A stretch of DNA of 64,000 nt. Source: Asterias amurensis. Taxonomy: Eukaryota > Echinodermata > Asteroidea > Forcipulatida > Asteriidae. Numbering within the stretch: the stretch's first letter is position 1; each line of letters begins with the position of its first letter. Location: NCBI RefSeq assembly GCF_032118995.1, contig NC_092648.1, positions 3,115,001-3,179,000 on the forward strand. Reading direction: 5' to 3'. A model generated the notes under the pieces. That model was not told the origin of the DNA and did no database searches. It was given only the letters and a program-made list of their open reading frames with translations. The translations under genes and the position numbers were made by a program. Shown in pieces: positions 1 through 13,500 of the stretch.

Positions 1-1253
1 CCTGAAGGATGTATCTGGAGATCCTACAAAGGCAATGAGTAAACATTAAAAAAAGGTCAACAATTAATATTGGCTCAGTGCTAAAAGGTCCTTAGACCAT
101 GCCTAGAATCTAGCGCGGAAGCCTAAGGCTTAGAGAAATATGCAAGTTGTAGGTTTAACAGTTAAGGAGTCCCTGAAGTGGACTATCACTGTGGGTTTTC
201 AGGGACAACTGACGATCATTCGGATCTTTCCAAAGAATGTCATATTGACCCAATTCACCTGGCGTAATCATCAGAATAATCTTAGATGCGCCATACTGGT
301 GGGCAACGTCACTGTGTGTTATTCAGTGACATGCGCATTTTAGGCAACCCAGCGTTTACATGTAAACCTACTGCCCACCAAAATGGTGGGCGTGGCACAC
401 TTGCCGCGTGTGACGTGCGTGCAAGGGGTCAAGTAGGTTAGTTTTGTGATGGCCACGACGGAACTCTCAGGAGGTAGAATTGAACATACCTGGTGGCGGG
501 ATCTCTAGGTCCGTTGTCTGCTGTACATTGGTTCTACCTGGTCGTGGATCAAACGCCGGTACGAGGGCTGAGAACTGTCTCTTCAGGACGTGCTCATCAT
601 CCCAGGTCCTTCTTCGACTGCCTCTCGGATCGTAATCCTCTTCCTCCTAGGGCAGAAACATTGAGGTGCTTTCATCTTTTCCAATATCAAAACACGTCCC
701 AATCAACTTCATTATCAATATCACCCTCTACCCTTGCAGGTACCCATTTATACCCCTAGGTGAAGAGAAGCAGTTATAGTAAAGACACAAGTGCTCAAAG
801 ATACAAGTGCTCCAAGACACAAGTACTCAAAGCCACAAGTGTATTAACCGGGATTCGAATCCACACTCTGATGACTTAACCACCAGAACTTGAATTTAAT
901 GCTCTAAACCACTTGGCAATCATATATGAGGAATATCAGTTACATTCTTCTTTGACGTTTTTCTCTTGTAACCCCTTATTAAGAGTTACTGTTTGAGGAG
1001 AACTTGCATAAAAAACAAACCCACAAACCCAAACTGGATGTCAGGCAACGGGTACAGTAGCCGGAACAGCTGACGTCACACCTCGAGGCTCGTGAACTAC
1101 GCCAGAGATCTGCCATTGAGCCCATGTACATAAAACCTTTGACCTCCCATCATTTCACATGGCTTTTATGGTTCTGGAGATTCGCAGTTAAATCTGACTT
1201 AAATGTTAATACATATAGAGCCGATACCTGTCCTTAACTTTGCAGATACTTAC
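1..1253 (-). other. HECTD1 intron 29 (partial)
   Basis: Non-coding part of the next HECTD1 intron. It holds a tRNA-related SINE-like copy (about 733-912) and a fragment of a dispersed repeat with GACGTCAC and GAGGCTCGTGAA (about 1066-1126). I see no further HECTD1 exon in 1-1253. Confidence 0.6.
733..912 (-). mobile_element. tRNA-derived SINE-like element
   Basis: Shares AGGTACCCATTTxTAC, the ACACAAGT repeats and a GATTCGAA B-box-like motif with the copy at 23703-23872. Read on the minus strand it starts like a tRNA (AGTGGTTTAGAGC) and has GGATTCGAATCCC as box B. The ACAAGTG unit is repeated four times inside this copy. Confidence 0.6.
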
Positions 1254-1537
1254 CGTACAGTCTTCATAATCATCTCCTTCGCTGTCGTCTTCATTCTCAT
1301 CGTCCAGCTCCTCAGGCTCCGGACAGAACTCATCGTCCTCCAACTCGGCGAGGAGCGAGCTGGCGCGGCAATTCTCAAGGAACTCGTTGTCGCTCTCGCT
1401 GGAGTTTGACGTCATGCTGGTGGCCAGGACAGAGCTGAGGGTAGACGCGACTGTCGCTGTGGCGCTGGTGGTGTTGGCTAAGGATGTGGTGGCCGCTGGT
1501 AGGTTGGGGGCGCTCTGCGCACTGCTGAGGAAGTTAC
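1254..1537 (-). CDS. HECTD1: HECTD1 coding exon 29 (acidic linker, last in window)
   Basis: Residues 1531-1625. Ala/Thr-rich, then [20 protein letters not shown] and an acidic run ending DDYEDCT. Matches the vertebrate DSCRASTLLAEL plus Glu/Asp run. Donor GTAAGT at 1252-1253 reading leftwards; the gene continues past position 1. Confidence 0.92.
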
Positions 1538-4500
1538 CTGTAAGAACGCAAGAACATTAAGTTAATCATACCATAACATTTATAAGGCGCACGATATCTG
1601 GAAACCATTCAAAGGCGCCAGTTGCTAGCAAGTTCCTGTGATGGTTGATATAACGACTAGTCCTAGAGGCTGCGTTTGAATGTTGACAAACAAAAAATTG
1701 ATTACTAAAAGACTATCCTTAGGTGCAGTTTGAGGTAACAATATCTGTAAATCTCACTTGCGTATAGTTGGTTCTAAAAAGAACCGGTGGTTGACAAATC
1801 AACTTTTCGATCAGTATGCTCTGACCGTCTTCAGGAGAAAGTTATCAACAACCTGTTCTTTTCAGAACCCACACTAGTCACATGGTGTTTACCAATTTCA
1901 CATGGTGTTAGCAAAGGCCTCGCTTAATTATACTTCAACCATGCAAAGTTTCAAATCCTTAAAGACTATCCACCGACTCAAGGATGAACTTCCAATATGG
2001 AGGTCTTAGCAAAACAGCATGCACATGCAATAGTGCCTGTCAATTGACCAGTCATGCGGGTAAGTACCAGTGCAAACTTCATAAAGCTTACATGTAAGGG
2101 AAGCTTTCTATCATCATTAAATGTAAGTTAAATGTAAACCTACGGACTTTTGTTTTTTGCGTGGTGCAAAAAGTACCATAACCCTTCAAGCTATTGCAAA
2201 GAGCAGCAGGACTATTGCAACTATGCTAAGCAGGATAGTTCCACCATAAACAGTCGAGTGTGATTTTAGTTCAGTGTGCACATTGTTAAAAGTTGGATAA
2301 GCGACTAATCAACCATTGACTTGCTCAGAACTATCTCGGCCCAATTTCATAAAGCATGTCAGCACAAAAACTTGCTAAGCACAGAATAGTATTGCTTAGC
2401 AGAAACAGGTTACCGGCCAAAATTACATTAAGTTTGCTTTGTTGTGACTGGTGCCCCACTAATTTTTTGCTTAGCCATAAAAAATTGTGAAGCAGGGTTT
2501 TCTGCTAAACAGCTTTGTGAAAATGGATCCTGTGCCCAATTTCAAAGAGCTGCTTAATTTAACAGTTTTCTGCTAAGCCAAAGTAAGCGGGATACCAGCC
2601 AGAAATGGTACATGGTGGAATGCTTTTTTGGCTGGTTGTGCTTGATTGTGCTTAGCTAGTTTCTGTGCTTAAGCAGCTCTATGAAAACTGGCCCCCATGA
2701 AAGTCAGATCCCCTGCCCTCTACTCACTGCTAGATAGTCCAGACGACAGCGGGAACCTGACAAAGCTGGAGGCGAAGTTGGTCCCGCGGCCGGAGAGCAC
2801 GGCGTTCCCGCTGCCCCCGCTGCCGCTGCGGCGCATGAGGGCCGGGAACGATTCCATCAGGCCCGCCACGACGTCCCGGGTGCTGGATAGATTGGGCACG
2901 CTCACGCTCATACTGCTTGTGGTACTGGTGGTGGTTGTGGTGGGTGTTGTGGAGGCTGGGACACCTAAGGAGGGGGACGGCACGGGGGATGAACACTTTA
3001 GTGCATTGCAAAATCAAATGTTAGGATATGACATTGGGACATTATTGTCAGTTTATTTTAAGTGCCAATAGATCTTTATCACAAGTTGGCTTTACTTTGT
3101 GCATTAACCCTCCTACTTTTGGTTCCATTTTCCAGGAAGTTGACCAATAAAAATGGTTTACAAGGTGCTGGGGTGCACAATGCAGGCAATCTAATGGAGC
3201 CATATAAAACCATTCAAATGCAAGGGTTTTGTATGATGATACCACAGTGCACATTAACACCACTGTGCAAAGAACTAACTGCAAATGTGTGTACTGTGTA
3301 GATCATACATATATTCACATGATATCATACTGCAGCATGGCATAGTTCATCTGTCATTCAAAACCAATCTATTAAATGGCCCAACAGTAGGAGGGCTAAG
3401 ACTATATCTTACATGTACTACAGCGGTTTTCTTTCTACTTTATAAAAACCTACATATACATGTAGCATTGCCAGCCTTTTTGTCTGGTTCCTTATACATG
3501 TAGTAGAGTAAGAACATAGATAAGCTTTATTAGTGAGGCGCCAGACTATTTCACCTACATAAGGCATCATTTGTATTTGTAAGCGACAAAAAATTGTGAT
3601 AAAGATCTACACAGACTGTGTTGAGTAAACATATGTTGTACATGCACAAAATGACATGCATCACTTAATGCCACTCAGTTAGATCAAGGCATGGGGCAAA
3701 CTCTGATTAGTGCAAACAAAAACACCAACCCAACCCTTGGATTTATTTAACTTGTCAAGGGATGTGGGCGAAACTTTGTCAATAAGCCATATAGAAGCTT
3801 GGTACTCAAAAAAGTACAAAAAAATGGCAAAACTTCATGGAGCTGCTTTAGCATACACGTAACAAAAGGTTACCAGCCAAACTACTATCTCACAATTACC
3901 TCTTGTGACTCGTTCCCTGGTCCCAATTTCATAAAGCTGTTACATGTAAGCAGAAAATACTGCTTGAAAAAGTTTCTTTTCTAAGCAAAAATTGAGTTGG
4001 GCACCAGTCACAACAATGTTTACTTGATGTCATTTTGCCTGGTAACCTGTTTCTGTTAAGTAATCATTGTCTATGCTGAGCTCGATTGTGTGCTTACGCG
4101 CTTTATAAAATTGGGCCCTGCTCATTTGCGCTTAGCAAATTAATCAATTGCCTGGTAACCTGTTTCTGTTAAGTAATCCTTTCCTCAAGCTCGTTTGTAT
4201 GCTCACATGCTGTATAAAATTGGGCCCTGCTGATTTGACCTTAGCAGAAAATTGTACAGCTATATTTTGTGCGTAAGCAGCTCTATGAAACCAGGCCCTG
4301 ATCTCCTAAGTATTGATATCAATGTTCACACCACTTACCAGTAATAGGAGGAGGCTGTTTATTGGCTGCGTTGCACTCATTCATGGCGGTCGCGGCTTGC
4401 TCCATCTCAGCTGCTAGCTCTGGACTCTCAGCGATGTCCTCCGATCCACTGAGCAAACCCCCTCGGCTGGCCGACATGAGGGCAGTCTCAACCATTGAGG

Positions 4501-7500
4501 TTGCCATGTTGATGCTGGCAGTCAGGTCAGAGGTCGAGGCATGATCACGATCTGAAAGCAATATTGATACTCTCTTAAAGGATTTGCTACACTATTACAA
4601 GAGTTTTCAGAGTTCTTTATCTGCAAGGAAAATGACAGGTATTGGTTTTACAGAATCAGTGATTTCATTTGATACAATGATTTCATTGGACAAACGTGCA
4701 GTGATGTGAGCTTTCCATATCTGTGTTTTGATTGGTGCGAGGTAATGTTTGAAGGCTGCACTTTCGGTCGTTTGCATGCAGCCGCGTGCATTTCTTGTAC
4801 GATTCTATTGCGAATCTCCATGTACAATTAATGCGAGGTCAAAGATGCTTATAAACGGGGACGTAGGCTCAACGCAGATTTCAAGCGTAATTCACGAGCC
4901 TCAAAGTGTGACGTCAGATGTTCAGGGTAGGGAAAGTGGTGCTTCTGGTTTTGTTGGCTAAGTGAGGCCTTGATTCCTAGCATAATAATCCCAGCTAACA
5001 TCTACTGGAGTACTAGAGTGCAGGCTTTGCAATAAGCCACGGCACCCACAGCAAAATGCTGTGGTGCCCTGTGTTTTTGCAAATTTCCAATTCTTCTTCT
5101 TGTGTATAAAGCTATTCATAAGTTGGCTCCGGTATATCTCCAAGACCTCATAGCCCTTCGTTCTTCTTCACTTTCATCAGCTACCCGACGCCTTCACTCT
5201 TCTTCAATCGCTCATTTCCAGCTTTCCCCGGGACCCTGCACCATGACACGCTATGGCGATCTGGACTTTTCAGTCATAGCTCCAACACTTTGGAACAAGC
5301 TACCCACCCACATTCAAGCAGCTCCTTCATTGGACACTTTCAAATCTCAACTTAAAACCCATCTGTTTTGCCAATCTGGTTATAGCGCTTAGAAACATCC
5401 ATATTTAGCGCTCTATAAATGTTCAACGCGTATAACTACCTGTAGTCAAAATGCTGGATCTCATCTCTGTAAAATTAGACTTTACGTTTGTTGTGCTGCT
5501 GTGGCCCAAAATGCTTTGTGTGTTATTTGAAAGGAAATTTTATGTTTTCAATGGTTGGGCATCGTCAACTCAATTAAGCTCCTTCATTGGACACTTTCAA
5601 ATCTCAACTTAAAACCCATTTGTTTTGTCAATCTGGTTATAGCGCTTAGAAACATCCGTATTTAGCGCTCTATAAATGTTGTAATTTTTAATATTATTAT
5701 TATTTATCAGACATTTTCCTCATAGATGTGCCCTTTACCAGAGGAAGAATTGCTGTGTCCCTTCAAGAGCATAGTTCAAGGTCTTAGACTTCATGGAGTA
5801 ATGTGCAGCTTACCTTTAGGTGCCGGTCTGTGTGACCCTACAGCGGACTCATTTAAGCTTGGGGTAGAGCTGCTCTTCCTGTTTACTAGGCACGTTCCTG
5901 ATCCTCCTGTAGCGCCTGCTGCTGGGCCTTTATCTGTTGGGGTTTTATCTCCAGAGGTCTGGTCACTGCTTGACGTTGTGTGTTTACTGCTAGATGCTAC
6001 CACAGCTAAGGTATAAATCCAGTCAGGCAGGATCGTTAGGAAATTACTCTTGCAGGCCTTGAATTAACACACAGCACACACAGCAATTGCCATGGTGCCC
6101 TTTGCTTTTGCTGTGGTGTACTTTGTAAAGTTCTAATACAATTTACATTTTCCTCATAGAAATGCCCCCTTATCGTAGGAAAATTACTGTACCCCTTCAA
6201 GAGCCAAGTTCGACATCTGCTCTTGCATAGATCAATGCTATCGCAATAGGCATCGTTTTTCAAACTGGAAGAAGCCGGACTTCAAGCTACTTCAACTGAA
6301 TTCAACGCGTATAACTACCTGTAGTCAAAATGCTGGACCTCATCTCTGTAAAATTAGACTTTACGTTTGTTGTGCTGCTGTGGCCCAAAATGCTTTGTGT
6401 GTTATTTGAAAGGAAATTTTATGTTTTCAATGGTTGGGCATCGTCAACTCAATTAAATTCAAAGCAATGTTTATTTCTACATATCATCATCAAGAAAAAG
6501 AAAAAAAGTACAGTCATTATATATGAATGCCGAGGCTCACTCCAAAAAGCGGGGCATGGCAAGGAACAGTCTAAAAAACGAAACAATAGACGAATAAACA
6601 AAATACACCTACAAACACCTATGTACAACAAGTAAGAATAAGAGTGTTTGTTTTATATGTATACGTCGATGACTAGCAACAGTAGTAAGATGAGATAAAA
6701 TCCTTCAAAAGATATTTAAAGCAATGTGCTTTGAAGCCGGTAGTTCCCCAAAATGTTTGAATGCAAAACAAAGAAAAGTGTCTTACCTTCTCGGTGTTCA
6801 GCTAAAACTACACCCTCAAGTAGTTGCGTCTCTTGCTCGCGCCATTTCCAGTCCATTCCTCGTCCACGGCCGATGCCTGTTACCATCTGTCTCAAAACCT
6901 GTGATCTAATCAAGCGACGTTGCTTACGTGCACTTGCCTCTGTGTCCTTAGCCGCCTTGCCTGTCAAATGAATGAGGATCACAAAACATTAATATTGTAA
7001 AGTTTATCAAAAGGTTGCGGAGTCAGTCAGGCTGGTGGGGCTTAATGCGCGCTGGCAGCAAACAGCTGTATTGTGTAGGAGTTCCAGGTGCGCAGCAGTG
7101 TGTGTTCCCGCGCTTAGAGCAGAAAAGTCCTCTTGTAAACTGTAAGCCCTATCATTCACACAGACAGCATACTTATGTACAGCAAGATCCAAGGTGTGTA
7201 AATGAAGCCTATTTGTTTGTGTGTTTTATTTATTTTATATTTTATTTCACCCAAATCCAAAGCACAAGCACCAATAACATGATGGATAAACACATTAAAT
7301 TGAAAGATATTTATTTGTTTTGTTGCACTTCATGCCATCTTTCAGTATAGACAGACAGTAATTTTCAAGTTGACCAACTTAATTTAGTTAATAATGAATC
7401 TACACTCAACTGTAGAATTGGTTACAAATCTACACAATTAAGTGTAGACTCGTTATGAATCTACAGTACGTGTAGATTAGTAGATTTGTTAAATGAATGT

Positions 7501-10500
7501 TGCCTTGGATCGGACGAGTTGGTCTTTGAAAAGCATTTGTAACCGTTTGTTATAAAATGCACATGGTTCGAAAGATGTTTTAAAAGTAGAATACAATGAT
7601 CCACACAGGTATTACTCAAAATTGCATGGTTTTCCTTTTACGTCGCGAACTAACACGGCCGGCTATTTATGGGAGTCAAAAATTTGACTCCCATAAATGA
7701 CGGACCGTGTTAGTCAACGAGGTAAAAGGAAAACCATGAGTGGTCTCTAAAGGGTTAAAGAATGAATGACTTACTAGTGCCGAGTGATTCCTCTATAGCG
7801 CCAGTGACTGTTCCATACAGCTCAAAACCAGAGAGTGACAGGTAGTGTGTCTGTCCGCTAGCATTCTTGCCGGTCTGTTGCAGTCGGATGTAGCGCCATC
7901 CTTGCTTCTCATCCTTAGAAGGCTCCAGGGGCCAGGTGGCTGTTGAACTGCAAGGTTAACAATAACACACAAGTAGGGTTTGAAACTTTGCGAGGTAAGA
8001 AGAGAACTGGGCAGAATTATGAGAAAGAGGAGGTCAGAGGTTCAGTTGACCAAAGTTACAAAGGGTTAAAGTATAAGCAGAGTGTGGGTGTGAGTCCCAG
8101 TTGAGACATCTGTGTCCTTAAAGGTCCAAACAACCAGACTTCAATTGTTACTTAAGACAATTACTGACACCAACTTTGCCACATAAACAGTCTTAGTTTT
8201 TAAGCAAGACAATTAACCATGATGCCTTGTCCTTCGGATGGGAGGTAGAACGATTGGTCCTGTGTTCTGTAACACACGTAAAAGAACCCGGTGCACTTTT
8301 CTTAAAGAGATGGGGTTTCGCCCCGGTGTTCATGGTCTGAACGATAGCATATTGCGCCACAGCATCTTGTAAACCATTACATGGTGCTATGTACATTATA
8401 GGAAAAAGTCTTATAGTTCAAATGTAGTCCCACATACCTTACGTACCATACTAAATGTTAACGCACCTTGAGTGTCCCTGAGTGACGGATATGAGTGCTA
8501 TAAGAAGCCACTATTATTAAGTAAGTAGATGATTATAACTGGGCCCTACATATAGTCTTTATCTGTCTGCTTAATTGTTATTCTTACCCCGGTTCATTGA
8601 GTGAGCTATCATCAGAGTGAGTAATCAATGTCAGCCAGTTCTGGCCGTCCTTGGATACTTGGAATAACCAATTCCTCAAGGCTGATCGCCCGTAGCCTCT
8701 GGCGTGACGCAAGGTGTAGGCGGACGGGACAAACCAAAGGCCAAGATCAATTGAGAACCATGCTTTCCTGTCGGATAAATAGATGTAGTAAAAAGTAAAT
8801 AAACATGTTGTCTGTGGTGATGTGTGTGTTGCAAACAACAATCTACACTTGTCGTTTAGTTGGGTAGACACTGGACACTATTGGTAATTGTCAAAGACCA
8901 GTTTTCTCACTTGGTGTATCTCAACATATGCATAAAATAACAAACCTGTGAAAATTTGTACTCAATTGGTTGTCGAAGTTGCAAGATGATAATGGAAGAA
9001 AAAACACCCTTGTCACACGAAGTTGTGGGCTTTCAGATGCTTGATTTTGGGACCTCAAAATCTAAATCTGAAGTCTCTAAATCAAATTCAAATATTTTAG
9101 AGGAAAACTCAAAAACTACGTTACTTCAGAGGGAACCGTTTCTCACGATGTTTTCTACTATCAACAGCTCTCCATTGATCGTTAACAAGTAAGTTTTTAT
9201 GCTAACAATTATCTTGAGGAATTGCCAATAGTGTCAAGAGCCTTTTAAGTGTAAACGTCTATCTTATGAAGTGCTTGATTCCTACACTAAAATGGTATAT
9301 CCGGCACCGTCAATGAATGTTCAAGTTGCAGGTGATTTTAACACAAGAGGAATGTTCAAGTTAAATAGCAAAGATGATTACAGATCACTGGAGCTGGCAT
9401 TAGAGCACCTAGGCATGACTAAGAGTGCTGATAACTAGCAAATAGACTGGTGGTGAGGGTGGTTCGATTGAGAACCTGTATATATATTGAAAGGATGATC
9501 TGCTATGGTGTACTTAAGCTGGTGGTCCTGTCTAGTGAAGGGAATAAAAGTGTAGCAACGAGTTCTTAAACTGCCGTTTAAAACCGGCAGAGTCGTGGCA
9601 GAGTCGTGGCCGTGCGATCGGCGAGGGCCTTTATTGCAGGACCACGACCCTGCATGGTTTTAAACGGCAATTTAAGAACGAGTCACTACTCTCTTATTTT
9701 CTGACGACGTCCTTGAGCTCTGTACGTGTGTTGCATTTCTATGACTGAGACAGTTTTCGGATATGCATTCGTGGGCGTAGAAGTATGCATCTCAACGTAT
9801 CCGAAAACAACCGGTTATAAACAGCTCCAGCTGGTCATTATCAACCGTTTAAACAACCCCACGTGACACGCTCTCCACCAATAGGAATAGCGAAACTGAC
9901 TGAGGTATTTATGAATGATGGTTGATCAAACCACAGTGGATTTCTCAGGACATTTTGGATTGTGCTAATACCTGCTTTTGCAGCTAATCAAATACCACAA
10001 TTTGTGACTGCTCATTCCCGTTTGGTAATGTCTAACCGTGTATAATGGTGCATTACTTTTTCAGCTGATCAAATACCAAGCTTTTTGACTGCTCATTCCT
10101 GTTTGGTAACCATGTATAACGGTGCATTACTAGAGCTGCAAGTCCCACTCAGCAATGGTGAGACCAAAGAGACACCACCTCCCCTGTTGCAGGGTCCTAT
10201 ATCTCTCTTCCTACTTACTTGTCATCATTGGTGTGGCAGTTCAAAGCTGATGTGTCTCTGCTTAGGATATCTTCCAGCCGGCCGTAAGGAAGGGTGCGTC
10301 CCTCTGAGCAATTGACAACTACCAGGCCATACTGGGCTGGATTCACCCACTCATATCCAGTCCTAGGGATTAAGGGCAGTTAATAGCATTTTAGTACAGA
10401 GAAATTAGTCTCCTGAATTTCGCAAAATCTACTATGAGGCAGTTAAGTATATTGCAAGAAAAGTTCTCAAAAGAACATAATCTATCCAGCAAGTATATAC

Positions 10501-13500
10501 ACATAGTGTTACCGCAAACCAACATGATACCTCACCATGCAATGCCTCACATCCCATAAATGAATTATGGTGTTACAAAAAACACAACATGGCAATGGTA
10601 TTAGACAATCTTGCTTTAAATTTCAAAATGCATTATTTTCAAGTTCATTTCTGTATGACACCTACATGTAGACACCTACATGTAGTTCAGACTAGGCCAA
10701 TTTGTGAAATATAATTTCAGACCACACCTTAAACAGGAATTCCCCCCAAAATGTCTTATTCCCCCAAAATACTACTCAGTTGTTATACAGCACTTTGCTA
10801 AGCAGAAATTGTTTATGCAATATTTTTTGCTTATGCAGCTCAAAAATTGGGGCCCAGAATTCGAGTACAGTGCATTACACCACATGGCCACCATACTCCA
10901 TAGTTTCATTTGATGCAAACCAAACACTGTTGAGAACTCTTTATCATTGTCAAGAAGGGCACATAATTATTATCTACAGCTTCTTACTTTGCATTAGTTC
11001 CGATCCAGTAGATAATTCCGTTCTCGTCAAAGTCATGAGTATGTCTGAAGGTGGTTGCAGAACCTTCCTTCATTCTCTTGATGAAGGCAAAGCTAGAACG
11101 TTCGTAGTCGTACCACTGCTTGGCAACCTGACAAAAAGAACACAACCACAAACATTGTTAGTAACAGTTTGCTTTCCCTAGTCAGGTATACTTGTCACTT
11201 AAGAAAGAATGAACATTTTAATGAGTGCAAGGATTCACCAACATGTACACATGGTACAGAATTTAATAGTGTTTTCTGGCTATTTAATCTCAATTTTGCT
11301 GATTTTTATGACTGCCCCCCAAAAAGACAGGAAATCAGACTGAAGTAGAAATAATATCATGCTTGCCTGGTGAATAAATACAAATGTGACCAACAAGAAA
11401 TCTTGGTGTTTTTTTTTAAATCTTTTTTAAAATTAAGAATCCAACAGCACAATTATCTCAAAAAGCTCATGTCTAGATATGGAAGGAAACCCCACACAAT
11501 CAGGTAAGGACTGAAAACCCAATCCACATGCAAGGCTCCGGTCCGATGTGCATACTCTGCATGAAACAATACCGAGAGCTTGGAGATGCCCATCGGATAT
11601 GATAAATCGCTTTATCAGAACTACATTATTCTTAATTGAACGTTTTAGAACACTTAGACTCAAAACTTCTATGACACTATTTAAATCTTGGATGAGGTGT
11701 CTGTTCTCTTCTTACCATTTTCAGCAGGTATCTTTCCAGGCTAGCTACGGTGGTCAGTGGCTCCATCTTGAGTGTCCGCCCGGTGCGGTCAATCAGAGAC
11801 GCTTCTCCAGACGCCCTCTCTAGACGAAACCTCAACCGCCTCGTCAAGACCTAAACAACAATATATATAAATAAATATATCTAAATCATGATGAGCGTTT
11901 TCCATCAAGGATTTGTGGACCTACATGTAATGTCTTCTTTATAAGATCCACCCCCTGGAGTACATATCCTTAAAAAATTTCATTTTTTAATTAATTTGTT
12001 TTCATTTGTTCTGGTTGTGAAGCAAAGGACTCTCAAAAAAGCCAACTTAATCAGTGTACTAGCCAAGGACCCAATGGAAGAAAGTTTCAGTTTGGGAATG
12101 GGAAGGAAGTTTGGTTTTAGATGTGGGAGTGCACCCTAGAGAATTATTCCAGGGAAACCTGCAATCAGGTAGGGACTGAAAACCCAATTCAATGGAAGGC
12201 GAGGAAAGTTACCACTATGCCAACCCGCCACTGCATCCATTGAAATTAGTGACTATCTTTATTCTTGTGGATAAAGACAAGGGGTCGGCTTAGCAAAATG
12301 GTTCCCAAAGCTGTTAACAGAGGGCGTGCTACATAGTACCGAATACATTCTTACCTGTAGCCCATAGCTTGATCCTGGTGTATCATACAAGAACATCGGT
12401 AATCTCTCTATGGACTCCAAGACTGCAACAAGCTTCCTGATTAGCATCACTGCTGGAGTCACCGCACTACACACAAAAAAACAGTCAAACAAAAACAACT
12501 TAAATACATTTAATATTTAGTATGGACTAACTAGTGAACAAGCTGGGGGACTACCGAAAGGACGAGCTAACTGGTCCTGCTGGACAGTCACTGAAACAGT
12601 TAAGGGAAAACCTAGCCTAAACATCCGTTGTCCCACTTAGAGGCTCGTGAATTACGTCAGAGAATGGCCTTGAGCCTGAATCAATATTCTGACGGTCAAG
12701 TGGTACGGATGTACCGTAGATCTCGCATTCACTTTGCAATCAAATTCTTCGCCACAGTTACATATAAAACATCATTGCATGTACGTTGTATCCAATGATA
12801 TCGCTGGTTCTGTAAAAGCTGTTCTCACAGGGGACCAGTCTAGGGTGAACTCTGCTTACCCTTGCTCATCCATGGTGTCTCTGAATGCCGCCTTGAAGAG
12901 GCTGATCCTCTCTCTAAGATGTCTGTCATGAGATGCAACGTGATCAAAACCCTGAAACGAAAGAACCATCAATTCAAGACATCAGTAGGGTTTCAAACTT
13001 TGATAGATAAACTGTCAGCCTGCCCTAATATATTATGTGGTGAATGCATCCAAACGGTACACAGTCAACCCTTCTACTGTCTGACCATTCATTATCATCT
13101 ACGTTGGTTCTGAATGATAAACTATGCCAGCCTGCAATATTATATTATGTGGTGAATGCATCCAAACAGTACACAGTCAACCCTCCTACTGTCTGACCAT
13201 TCAATATCATCTACATCGGTTCTGAATGATGAACTATTATATTACGTGTTGAATGCATCCGTACAGTACACAGTCAACCCTCCTACTGTCTGACCATTCA
13301 TTATCATCTACGTCGGTTCTGAATTATAAACTATTATATTACGGGTTGAATGCATCCGTACAGTACACAGTCAACCCTCTTACTATCTGACCATTCAATA
13401 CCTTCCACTGTGGTTCCGAACTATAAATAAACTATGCCAACCTGCATTATGATATCATCCGGTAAATGCATAATCTACACAGAACTCAGATAGCTATGTG

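Noticed and set aside
4970..5012. Minus-strand VDVSWD motif as the missing MIB/HERC2 exon
   Set aside because: It lies after exon 26 in transcript order, hits a stop after ten residues, lacks the rest of the domain and overlaps a dispersed repeat, so the match is probably chance.
5102..5392. Host gene on the plus strand
   Set aside because: The sequence is the C-terminal tail of a CR1/L2-type reverse transcriptase protein, truncated, inside an intron.
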